Assembly: GCF_963667135.1 (NCBI RefSeq)
Contig: NZ_OY762974.1
Span: forward strand, 3,162,001 to 3,226,000
DNA from: an uncultured Macellibacteroides sp.
GTDB lineage: Bacteria > Bacteroidota > Bacteroidia > Bacteroidales > Tannerellaceae
Reading direction: 5' to 3'
Length of the DNA stretch: 64,000 bases
Under the pieces are notes generated by a model. That model was not told the DNA's origin and did not search any database. It saw nothing but the letters and a program-made list of their open reading frames with translations. Every line of letters begins with the position of its first letter. Position 1 is the stretch's first letter. Below, one piece after another: positions 32,713 through 41,410 of the stretch. The position numbers and the translations under genes are program-made.

Positions 32713-34407
32713 ATGAATAAACAAATAGTTGAATGCGTTCCCAATTTTAGCGAGGGACGTGATATGACTGTTATCAAACAGATTACCGATGAGATTGAGG
32801 GTGTAGCAGGTGTCAGACTTCTTGATGTGGATCCGGGTATTGCAACCAACCGTACCGTTGTTACTTTTGTGGGTGAGATTGAGGCTGTAGTGGAGGCTGC
32901 TTTCCGGTGTGTGGTGAAGGCTGCGCAGCTGATCGATATGCGGAAACATCACGGCGAACATCCTCGTATGGGTGCCACGGATGTGTGTCCGCTTATTCCT
33001 ATCTCTGGTATCACGATGGAGGAGACTGCCGGATATGCCCGTAAACTTGCCAATAGAATTGCCCTGGAAGGGGGTGTGCCTACCTATTGCTATGAATATG
33101 CTGCTTTTCGTTCCGAACGTAAAAAGTTGGCTGTGTGCCGCGAAGGCGAATACGAAGGGTTGAAGCCTCGCTTCGGGGTTCCGGAACAGATGCCCGACTT
33201 TGGGGGCGAGGTGTGGACGGAGCGTGTGGCTGCAACTGGCTGTACGGCTGTGGGCGCAAGGGATTTTCTGATTGCTGTAAATTTCAATTTGAATACGACT
33301 TCTACCCGCCGGGCTAATGCGATTGCTTTCGATGTGCGCGAACGTGGAAGGGTGATGCGTGAAGGTGGTTCGCCTGTGGGGAAGATAATGAAAGATGCGA
33401 ACGGTCAGGAGCTTTTTATTCCCGGTACTTTAAAAAGTACGGCGGCTATCGGGTGGTTCATTAAGGAATATGGAATTGCTCAGGTTTCCATGAATATTAC
33501 CAACGTGGCTGTAACTCCTGTACACATTGCTTTCGAAGAGGTGGTGGCTAAAGCGGCCGACCGTGGTGTACGGGTAACGGGAACTGAGGTTGTGGGTCTG
33601 ATTCCTAAATCGGTTCTGGTTGATGCGGGTAAGTATTTTCTGCGCAAACAGCAGCGGTCGGTGGGTATTTCGGAGAGGGAGATCATTAAGATTGCGATTA
33701 AATCGATGGGACTGGACGATTTGAAACCCTTTGATACGAAGAGCAAAGTGATTGAGTATTTGCTGGAGGATTGTACGGAGGAGAAGCTGGTGGATATGTC
33801 TGTTGCCGGCTTTGCGTTGGAGACTGCCAGTGAATCGGCTGCTCCTGGTGGTGGTTCGATTGCTGCTTATATGGGAACTTTGGGTGCTGCTTTGGGAACA
33901 ATGGTGGCCAATTTATCTGCACACAAACCGGGTTGGGATGCGCGTTGGGAAGAGTTTTCCGATTATGCCGAACGCGGGCAGGCTTTGGTGAACGAGCTTA
34001 CTTTTCTGGTGGACGAGGATACCCGTTCTTTCAATAGGGTGATGGAGGCTTTTGGGCTGCCAAAGAATACGGATGAAGAGAAGGTGGCACGTACGAAAGC
34101 GATTCAGGAGGCTACATTTTATGCTACGCAGATACCTTTTAGCGTGATGAAGGCTTCGATGGCTGTGTTTGATATTGTGGAACAGATGGCTAAAGAGGGA
34201 AATCCCAATTCTGTATCGGATGCCGGAGTGGGGGCATTGGCTGCCCGTTCGGCTGTGCTGGGGGCCTGGCTGAATGTGCGTATCAATGCGGCAGGTATTA
34301 AAAACAGAGCGTTGGTTGATCCGATACTGGAAGAGGCGGCTGCTATGGCTAAACTTGCCCGGGAGAGAGAAGATGCTATTCTTGAGATTGTTACCCGTAA
34401 AATATAA
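32713..34407 (+). CDS. ftcD: Bifunctional formimidoyltransferase-cyclodeaminase
   Basis: Last two steps of histidine degradation to glutamate: transfer of the formimino group to tetrahydrofolate and deamination of formimino-THF. 564 residues: the N-terminal ~330 (VECVPNFSEGRDMTVIKQIT, then HHGEHPRMGATDVCPLIPI) is the transferase; the C-terminal ~220 (SESAAPGGGSIAAYMGTLGA) is the cyclodeaminase. It opens the hut operon, with the next gene 7 bases later. Confidence 0.95.
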   Translation: MNKQIVECVPNFSEGRDMTVIKQITDEIEGVAGVRLLDVDPGIATNRTVVTFVGEIEAVVEAAFRCVVKAAQLIDMRKHHGEHPRMGATDVCPLIPISGITMEETAGYARKLANRIALEGGVPTYCYEYAAFRSERKKLAVCREGEYEGLKPRFGVPEQMPDFGGEVWTERVAATGCTAVGARDFLIAVNFNLNTTSTRRANAIAFDVRERGRVMREGGSPVGKIMKDANGQELFIPGTLKSTAAIGWFIKEYGIAQVSMNITNVAVTPVHIAFEEVVAKAADRGVRVTGTEVVGLIPKSVLVDAGKYFLRKQQRSVGISEREIIKIAIKSMGLDDLKPFDTKSKVIEYLLEDCTEEKLVDMSVAGFALETASESAAPGGGSIAAYMGTLGAALGTMVANLSAHKPGWDARWEEFSDYAERGQALVNELTFLVDEDTRSFNRVMEAFGLPKNTDEEKVARTKAIQEATFYATQIPFSVMKASMAVFDIVEQMAKEGNPNSVSDAGVGALAARSAVLGAWLNVRINAAGIKNRALVDPILEEAAAMAKLAREREDAILEIVTRKI

Positions 34408-34414
34408 TCTTGTT

Positions 34415-36445
34415 ATGAAAGAGAGTAGTAAAGAGGAGTTTCGTTTATCGGTGTTGACTGGCATTCCGGATACGTTGCCTGTTGCTAAGCCTTATGAACC
34501 CGATGTTAACCATGCTCCCAAACGAAAGGATATTTTGACAGAGTGCGAAAAGGTGCTTGCCTTGAAGAATGCGCTTCGCTATTTTCCCAGTGAATTTCAT
34601 TCGGTACTGGCTCCCGAATTTGCAGAGGAGCTGGCTGCCTATGGTCGTATATATATGTATCGGTTCCGTCCGGATTATAAAATTTGTGCCCGTCCGATTG
34701 AGGATTATCCTTATCAGTCTAAGCAGGCGGCTGCTATTATGCTGATGCTGACAAACAACCTGGATGATTCTGTGGCGCAGCATCCCCGCGAACTTATTGT
34801 TTACGGGGGCAATGGGGCTGCATTCCAGAATTGGGCGCAGTATCTGCTTACCATGAAGTACCTGGCTACGATGACGGACGAGCAGACGCTGGTGATGTAT
34901 TCCGGTCACCCGATGGGTTTGTTTCCTTCTCATAAAGAGGCTCCGCGCGTGGTGGTTACCAATGGGATGGTGATTCCTAATTATTCATCCAAAGATCATT
35001 GGGAGAAGTTCAACGCGTTGGGCGTTTCTCAATATGGACAGATGACGGCTGGTTCGTTTATGTACATTGGTCCGCAGGGTATTGTGCATGGTACGACCAT
35101 CACGGTGTTGAATGCCAAACGGATGCAGCGTGCAAAACATCCTTCGGATAAAGGGGTGTTGTTTGTCTCTTCGGGTTTGGGTGGCATGTCCGGCGCTCAG
35201 CCCAAAGCGGGTAATATTGCCGGAGTAGTTTCTGTAATTGCCGAGGTGAATCCCAAAGCGGTGGCTGTTCGTTATTCGCAAGGTTGGGTAGACGAGGTGT
35301 TTACGGATTTAGATAGCCTGATGCCGCGTATTCGCAAGGCGGTTGATACCAACGAAGTGGTGTCGCTTGCTTATCAGGGAAATGTGGTGGATTTATGGGA
35401 ACGATTGGCTGCTGATGAGATGTATGTGGATCTTGGTTCCGACCAGACCTCGTTGCATAATCCCTGGGCGGGTGGTTATTATCCGGTTGGTATTGATTTT
35501 GAAATGGCGAATTGGTTGATGGCCGAAGAACCTGAGAAGTTTCAGGAGGAGGTTCGCAAGTCGTTGTGCCGTCAGGCTGCGGCTATAAACAGGCTTACAG
35601 CCGGTGGCATGTATTTCTTTGATTACGGCAATGCTTTTCTGTTGGAGGCTTCGCGGGCTGGGGCTGATGTAATGAAAGGGGATGCTACTTTCCGGTATCC
35701 TTCGTATGTGCAGGATATTATGGGTCCTCTCTTTTTTGATTATGGCTTTGGTCCTTTCCGCTGGGTTTGTACTTCGTGCGATCCGAAAGACCTGGCTACA
35801 AGCGATAGAATTGCTGCCGATGTGCTGGAAAGACTTATCCAAACGGCTCCTGCTGATATTCAGTCGCAGTTGGCGGATAATCTCCATTGGATAAATGAGG
35901 CGGGAAAGAACAAGTTGGTGGTAGGTTCGCAAGCGCGTATTCTTTATCTGGATGCTATGGGGCGCGTGGAGGTGGCCAAGGCGCTGAATGCGGCAATAGA
36001 ACGGGGAGAGATTTCTGCTCCGGTTGTACTGGGCCGCGACCATCACGATGTGTCGGGAACAGATTCGCCTTTTCGGGAGACTTCCAATATATACGATGGC
36101 TCTTCGTTCACCGCTGATATGGCTGTGCAGAATGTGATTGGCGATTCTTTCCGTGGTGCTACATGGGTTTCCATTCACAATGGGGGTGGTGTAGGCTGGG
36201 GAGAGGTGATAAACGGTGGCTTCGGGATGATGATAGACGGTTCGGCTGATGCGGATCGTCGTTTGAGCTCCATGCTTCTGTGGGATGTGAACAATGGATT
36301 GGCCCGTCGTAGCTGGGCCCGCAATCAGGGTGCAATGGATGCTATTCGCAGAGAAATGGCACGCACGCCCGGAATGGTGATTACACTGCCTTATATAGCA
36401 GATGAGAATAGTATTAAAGCGGCATTAAAACAGATAGAATCATGA
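34415..36445 (+). CDS. hutU: Urocanate hydratase
   Basis: Converts urocanate to imidazolonepropionate, the second step of histidine breakdown. 676 residues with YGGNGAAFQNWAQYLLTMKY, VTNGMVIPNYSSKDHWEKF, VFVSSGLGGMSGAQPKAGN-type motif and WVSIHNGGGVGWGEVINGGF. The frame is open upstream to 34274 inside ftcD; ATG 34415, after the ftcD stop, fits the family N-terminus (MKESSKEEFRLSVLTGIP). It overlaps hutH by 4 bases. Confidence 0.95.
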   Translation: MKESSKEEFRLSVLTGIPDTLPVAKPYEPDVNHAPKRKDILTECEKVLALKNALRYFPSEFHSVLAPEFAEELAAYGRIYMYRFRPDYKICARPIEDYPYQSKQAAAIMLMLTNNLDDSVAQHPRELIVYGGNGAAFQNWAQYLLTMKYLATMTDEQTLVMYSGHPMGLFPSHKEAPRVVVTNGMVIPNYSSKDHWEKFNALGVSQYGQMTAGSFMYIGPQGIVHGTTITVLNAKRMQRAKHPSDKGVLFVSSGLGGMSGAQPKAGNIAGVVSVIAEVNPKAVAVRYSQGWVDEVFTDLDSLMPRIRKAVDTNEVVSLAYQGNVVDLWERLAADEMYVDLGSDQTSLHNPWAGGYYPVGIDFEMANWLMAEEPEKFQEEVRKSLCRQAAAINRLTAGGMYFFDYGNAFLLEASRAGADVMKGDATFRYPSYVQDIMGPLFFDYGFGPFRWVCTSCDPKDLATSDRIAADVLERLIQTAPADIQSQLADNLHWINEAGKNKLVVGSQARILYLDAMGRVEVAKALNAAIERGEISAPVVLGRDHHDVSGTDSPFRETSNIYDGSSFTADMAVQNVIGDSFRGATWVSIHNGGGVGWGEVINGGFGMMIDGSADADRRLSSMLLWDVNNGLARRSWARNQGAMDAIRREMARTPGMVITLPYIADENSIKAALKQIES

Positions 36446-37932
36446 CTAAGATACATAGAATAAGCACAGCGCATTTGTCGGTCGACAAGTTGCAGGATAT
36501 TATAGAGAATGGGTATAAACTGGAACTATCAGACGAATCGAAAGCGCTGATTCTGAAGTGCCGCAATTATTTAGACAATAAGCTGAAAAATCAGGAAGAA
36601 CCGATTTATGGTGTCTCTACAGGGTTTGGTTGCTTTTGCGATATCAGCGTTAACAGCGAACAGCTTTCTGTTCTTCAGCGTAACCTGGTGGTGTCGCATG
36701 CGTGTGGTACCGGCGACAGGGTGCCGAACGAGATTGTGAAGCTTATGCTTTTTCTTAAAATTCAGTCCCTTTCTTACGGGTATTCGGGTGTACAACTGGA
36801 GACTGTCCAACGTTTAGTGGATTTTTATAATAACGGTGTATTTCCGGTTGTTTATCAGCAGGGTTCATTGGGGGCTTCGGGCGACTTGGCTCCGCTTGCT
36901 CATATTTCGTTGCCGATACTGGGACTGGGAGAGGTTAATTATAAGGGACGGGATGTGCCTGCGCAGGTGGTGAACGAGAAGTTTGGCTGGGAGGCTATAA
37001 CCTTGCAATCCAAAGAGGGATTGGCGTTGTTGAATGGTACGCAGTTTATGGCTGCTTATGGCTGCTGGTGCATCATGAATGCCAAAAGGTTATCTGATGC
37101 TGCTGATGTAACGGCTGCTATTTCGATTGATGCGTACGATGGCAGCATCGATCCTTTCCATCCTGCTGTTCACGCGATTCGTCCGCACAAAGGGCAGATT
37201 GAAACGGCTTGTCGTATCCGGGAACTGCTTGCCGGTAGCGAGATTATTTCGCGTAAGAAGGTGCATGTGCAGGATCCGTATTCGTTTCGTTGCGTGCCAC
37301 AGGTTCACGGTGCGGCAAAAGATACACTTAACTATGTGGAGAATGTGTTTACCACAGAGATTAATTCGGCTACGGATAATCCGATGATTGTTCCCGACCA
37401 GGATTTGATTATCTCTGCAGGGAACTTCCATGGCGAGCCTTTGGCGCTTGCGTTGGACTTCCTTGCAATTGGTATGGCTGAGTTGGGTAGTATCTCTGCG
37501 CAGCGAATCTACCGGCTTATTGCCGGCAAACGGGATCTTCCTGTTTCGTTGGCGGGTAATCCGGGCTTGAATAGCGGATTTATGATTCCTCAATATACCG
37601 CGGCTTCCATTGTTAGTCAGAGTAAACAGTTGTGTACGCCGGCATCGGTCGATTCCATCGAATCGTCTAATGGGCAGGAGGACCATGTAAGCATGGGTGC
37701 CAATGCGGCTACGAAATGTTATAGGGTGGTGGAAAATACGGAACGTATCCTGGCCATAGAATTGTTTACGGCTACGCAGGCACTGGATTTTCGCCGACCG
37801 TTAAGGAGTTCGCCTATTTTGGAAATGATTGCTGCCGACTATCGTATGATTGTTCCTTTTATTGAGAACGATTGTGTGATGTATACTTATATGAGGGATA
37901 GTGTGGAGTTTCTGAGGAACGAAAAATTTTAA
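36442..37932 (+). CDS. hutH: Histidine ammonia-lyase
   Basis: First step of histidine degradation, forming urocanate and ammonia, with the Ala-Ser-Gly MIO cofactor made from GSLGASGDLAPLAH (~residues 140-150). 496 residues, family length. C-terminal SSNGQEDHVSMGANAATKCY is typical. Overlaps hutU by four bases and is followed by hutI 4 bases after its stop. Confidence 0.95.
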   Translation: MTKIHRISTAHLSVDKLQDIIENGYKLELSDESKALILKCRNYLDNKLKNQEEPIYGVSTGFGCFCDISVNSEQLSVLQRNLVVSHACGTGDRVPNEIVKLMLFLKIQSLSYGYSGVQLETVQRLVDFYNNGVFPVVYQQGSLGASGDLAPLAHISLPILGLGEVNYKGRDVPAQVVNEKFGWEAITLQSKEGLALLNGTQFMAAYGCWCIMNAKRLSDAADVTAAISIDAYDGSIDPFHPAVHAIRPHKGQIETACRIRELLAGSEIISRKKVHVQDPYSFRCVPQVHGAAKDTLNYVENVFTTEINSATDNPMIVPDQDLIISAGNFHGEPLALALDFLAIGMAELGSISAQRIYRLIAGKRDLPVSLAGNPGLNSGFMIPQYTAASIVSQSKQLCTPASVDSIESSNGQEDHVSMGANAATKCYRVVENTERILAIELFTATQALDFRRPLRSSPILEMIAADYRMIVPFIENDCVMYTYMRDSVEFLRNEKF

Positions 37933-37936
37933 GGGA

Positions 37937-39187
37937 ATGAGACTGCTAATCAAAAACTGTAAGGAACTCTGCCAGGTGGAGGATAGTCCCCGTGCCAGGG
38001 TGTGCGGGAAGGAGATGGCTTATTTGCCTTGTATCAAAGAGGCTTACTTGTTGATTGAGGATGAACGCATTGCTTCGTTCGGACCGATGGCTGCGCTATC
38101 GGCTGCGGATGCGAAAGCGGACGACGTGATTGATGCGGCGGGAAAGATGGTGATGCCTGCCTTTTGTGATTCACACACACATATTGTCTATGCCGGCAGT
38201 CGTGAACAGGAGTTTATTGATAAGATAAACGGTCTTTCGTATGAGGAAATTGCTCAGCGCGGTGGAGGTATACTTAATTCCGCTCAGCGTTTGCATGAAG
38301 CATCGGAAGATGAACTCTATGACGAGGCGCTTGTCAGAGTCAATGAGATGATTGGTATGGGAACGGGTGCTGCCGAGATAAAGAGCGGTTATGGATTAAA
38401 TACCGAAGATGAACTCAAAATGCTGCGTGTTATCAAACGGCTTCGTGAAACCACCCCTCTCACTATCCGGGTTACCTTTTTAGGTGCTCATGCCGTGCCT
38501 GCTGCTTATAAAGGCAGGCAGACTGCTTATGTGGATTTGATTGTGAATGAAATGATACCGGCGGTTGCCCGTGAAGGTCTGGCTGAATTTGTTGACTGCT
38601 TTTGTGATAAAGGGTTCTTTACGTGCGAAGAGACGGAACGTATCCTGGAGGCAGGAGCCAACTATGGCATGCATCCAAAGATACATGCCAATGAGCTGGC
38701 TCTTTCCGGGGGTATCCAGATTGGTGTGAAGCACAACGCCCTTTCTGTAGATCATCTTGAGTTTACAGGCGAGGCAGAGATTGACGTGTTAAAAGGCAGC
38801 AGAACAATGCCGACCTTATTACCCGGAGCTGCTTTTTTTCTGGGAATGAGCTATCCGCCTGCCCGAAAGATGATAGACAGCGGACTACCTGTTGCCCTTG
38901 CATCCGATTACAATCCGGGTTCGTCGCCATCGGGTAACATGAAGTTTATCCTGTCTTTGGCAACAATCGTCATGAAGTTAACCCCCGAAGAGGCAATCAA
39001 TGCAGCCACCATCAATGGGGCTTATGCCATGGGCATTAGTGATAGTCATGGTTCTATCTGTGTCGGTAAACGTGCAAATGTGATTATCACGAAAGAAATT
39101 CCGTCGCTCTACTTTTTGCCCTATGCGTATACGTCCGACTTGATAGATCGGGTGATATTGGGAGGGAAGGTGGTTTATCGGGGATAG
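37937..39187 (+). CDS. hutI: Imidazolonepropionase
   Basis: Zinc amidohydrolase that opens imidazolonepropionate, third step of histidine degradation. 416 residues; metal-binding FCDSHTHIVYAG (~77), HPKIHANELALSGG, LSVDHLEFTG and LASDYNPGSSPSG. It ends in RVILGGKVVYRG. Its 3' end (38923-39156) is repeated at 43879-44112 (see findings), the copy there lacking the rest of the gene. Confidence 0.95.
   Translation: MRLLIKNCKELCQVEDSPRARVCGKEMAYLPCIKEAYLLIEDERIASFGPMAALSAADAKADDVIDAAGKMVMPAFCDSHTHIVYAGSREQEFIDKINGLSYEEIAQRGGGILNSAQRLHEASEDELYDEALVRVNEMIGMGTGAAEIKSGYGLNTEDELKMLRVIKRLRETTPLTIRVTFLGAHAVPAAYKGRQTAYVDLIVNEMIPAVAREGLAEFVDCFCDKGFFTCEETERILEAGANYGMHPKIHANELALSGGIQIGVKHNALSVDHLEFTGEAEIDVLKGSRTMPTLLPGAAFFLGMSYPPARKMIDSGLPVALASDYNPGSSPSGNMKFILSLATIVMKLTPEEAINAATINGAYAMGISDSHGSICVGKRANVIITKEIPSLYFLPYAYTSDLIDRVILGGKVVYRG
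38923..39156 (+). repeat. Direct repeat, hutI copy (234 bases)
   Basis: The left member of a direct repeat whose right member is 43879-44112, offset 4956 bases with no indels. The only differences are a 19-base patch (hutI 39013-39031) and one transition at hutI 39127 (G) versus 44083 (A). Identity stops at hutI 39156, after which the two ends are only weakly similar. Confidence 0.85.
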
Positions 39188-39188
39188 T

Positions 39189-39226
39189 CTTCCGGGTATT
39201 TCTATCATACCCGGAAGATGTTGTTT
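39189..39226 (+). terminator. Terminator of the hut operon
   Basis: CTTCCGGGTAT (39189-39199) pairs with ATACCCGGAAG (39207-39217) followed by ATGTTGTTTTTA. Just after the hutI stop; the adjacent gene is convergent. Confidence 0.75.
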
Positions 39227-41248
39227 TTATTTCTTTATTCTTAATGCACTTAATGCAGCTATTTTGACCTGCTTGTCGCCTGGCAGAGTAATGATGTGTT
39301 CTTTTTCATCCATATTTACAACCAGATAGACGTGTTCGCCTTTCAGGCTGAGCCACTCTGCAGCCAGCACAAGGGGGGTAGTTCCGTAGTTTGGAATTTC
39401 GCGCGTGGGGTTGTCTCCTTGGGGAGCTACCTCCCCAAGGTAACGTCCTCCCAGGAACAGATCTTGTTGTTTGTGCCGGAAACCGGCAAGGTCTTTCAGA
39501 AATTTAGCTTCTTTTGCTGTATTCTCTTTCATTAATGCACCCGGTTCTGCCCATCCTAGCTGGGATCCCCATAACAGGCTGCGCATAGTCATAAAATTCA
39601 ATGAGCCGTCTGTTATGCACCCAGGAATGTAAGTGTATCCGCTGTAAATGCAACGGTCTGAATAAACCAGCGGGAACAACGGAACCATTTTTATGCCGTT
39701 GCCGTGTGGCGTGTTTACCAGCAACATCATATCGAATAGGTCTATATAGCATTCTGCATTTTCTTCGGTTGTAATAGCCTTGTCGTCTTTCATATTTGCA
39801 CGCATTTCGTGAATGAGTGTACGATAGGCATTAGGCCACCAGTCACCGCCTCCGAGGGGGTGATCATGATTGCCAGCATAGCAAGGTTCACTGCTTGCCG
39901 CTCCAATCTGGTCGATATACACGCCATTAGTCCCGACTTCGGATAAGATACGGCTTACAACTTCTTTTTGAATGCCGCGCCAGATGGAAGAGGCCGGACA
40001 CGTTACCGTATTCAATACTTTGGAGCTGTAAACTTCGGTATATAATGTTCCATCAGGTTTGCGGCAGGATGCCTCTTTGCCATTGCGTTCTTTATAGGAT
40101 TCGGTGGCACAGTCCCATAAACGACCGTTGATATAGGGGGTAACAAAGCCGCCCAGCGACTGAGTTTCTTTTACCATTTTAGCAAAATCGGGTTGAGTAG
40201 GGAAGTACTCCGGGTATTTTGTATCGAAAGGATAATGATGCCAGTAATACCAGTGCAGGCCTGTACCTTTACCATAATATTTCATTGCCTGGCGGACTGC
40301 TTCCATGGTTTCGGCATTAGCCTTCATCGGACGCAGCCACATATCGGCGTTCTTTACCCATGTAGCAATTTTCCTTTCACCGATGGTTTTAGTCCCCCAT
40401 TCTGTACGGAATGTAAATGGACGGTACCATCTTTCAACGGCATCCTGCCATCCTTTTTTGCTGAATCCCATAACCGTTGCCCATGGCAGACTGAACTTTT
40501 TGTCTTTTGTCCATGCATGGGAGGTGGTTACGTTCTGGCTGAATACAATTCTTTTCCCTTCACTTTTCATCTTGAATATCTTGCCGGATCCGCCCTGGTC
40601 ATGTGCTGCAAAATAAACGGCTCCTTCTTTGCTGTGCATCAATACCAACTGCATGCAACCCGTACAAGAGGGGTAACGTGACTGAAACAATCCTTCGGAA
40701 GTAGTATTGTACTCCGTTCCATATCCGACAGAAAGAATGGCTTTGGCATCGTCAGGACGGTTTACTGCAATACGTGGAAATTCAGATTCTGTAATAACCC
40801 AGCCTTCTGGCATTTCCACTTCGATATGCCATTCGGGTAGTTCCGATTCGTCTCTTAAGGTTACAGACATGCTGACAGGGCAAGTGGGGCCTGCATCGAT
40901 CACCATCTGCCAGGTGAATGCCACTGTACAAGCCTCTTTGTCTTTAAGAATTTCGCCACCCTTGTAATCGCCCCATTTGGGAAGCAGAGTGGGGTTTTCT
41001 CCGTTAGGCCCCTTATAGATCAGTTGCCATGGATACGTAGTGCTTCCATCGGCAGGGAGTATATTAAATCCGTCTATCCGTAACTCTTGGAATATAAAAT
41101 CTTTTCCATCCGAAAAGATCAGTTCTACATTATTATTTTTTAGAATTATATTTCCATTCTCTTTCTTTGCAATAACAGCTGCCGATAAGGATTGAATACT
41201 AAACAAACAGCATGTAATGCCAATTATCCAAGGTGCGATTTTTTTCAT
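39227..41248 (-). CDS. DUF6259 secreted glycosidase-like protein, paralogue A
   Basis: A 673-residue exported protein (signal peptide to FSIQSLSAA). It has an N-terminal beta-rich region and a TIM-barrel-like core with LHWYYWHHYPFD, NGVYIDQIGA and ITTEENAECYIDLFD, pattern like a glycoside hydrolase with candidate acidic residues (D in YIDQ, E in TEEN). I assign it to the DUF6259 family from memory; the substrate is unknown. Its paralogue lies upstream at 41411. Confidence 0.7.
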   Translation of the reverse strand: MKKIAPWIIGITCCLFSIQSLSAAVIAKKENGNIILKNNNVELIFSDGKDFIFQELRIDGFNILPADGSTTYPWQLIYKGPNGENPTLLPKWGDYKGGEILKDKEACTVAFTWQMVIDAGPTCPVSMSVTLRDESELPEWHIEVEMPEGWVITESEFPRIAVNRPDDAKAILSVGYGTEYNTTSEGLFQSRYPSCTGCMQLVLMHSKEGAVYFAAHDQGGSGKIFKMKSEGKRIVFSQNVTTSHAWTKDKKFSLPWATVMGFSKKGWQDAVERWYRPFTFRTEWGTKTIGERKIATWVKNADMWLRPMKANAETMEAVRQAMKYYGKGTGLHWYYWHHYPFDTKYPEYFPTQPDFAKMVKETQSLGGFVTPYINGRLWDCATESYKERNGKEASCRKPDGTLYTEVYSSKVLNTVTCPASSIWRGIQKEVVSRILSEVGTNGVYIDQIGAASSEPCYAGNHDHPLGGGDWWPNAYRTLIHEMRANMKDDKAITTEENAECYIDLFDMMLLVNTPHGNGIKMVPLFPLVYSDRCIYSGYTYIPGCITDGSLNFMTMRSLLWGSQLGWAEPGALMKENTAKEAKFLKDLAGFRHKQQDLFLGGRYLGEVAPQGDNPTREIPNYGTTPLVLAAEWLSLKGEHVYLVVNMDEKEHIITLPGDKQVKIAALSALRIKK

Positions 41249-41410
41249 GTGATAATTCTTAATAAATTTACTTAATCTGTTTTTGCAACATCATTAATAA
41301 ATGAGATTTACATCCGTGACAAAATTACAATACAGGTGTCTTAACAGGCACTCGTATTTCGAATGATTATCCTCAAAATACGTCAGTTTTAATCAGGATA
41401 TATTAATTTT

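Noticed and set aside
37090-37686. 198-codon frame antisense to hutH
   Set aside because: It lies wholly within hutH on the other strand, with no ribosome-binding site and shadow-type composition.
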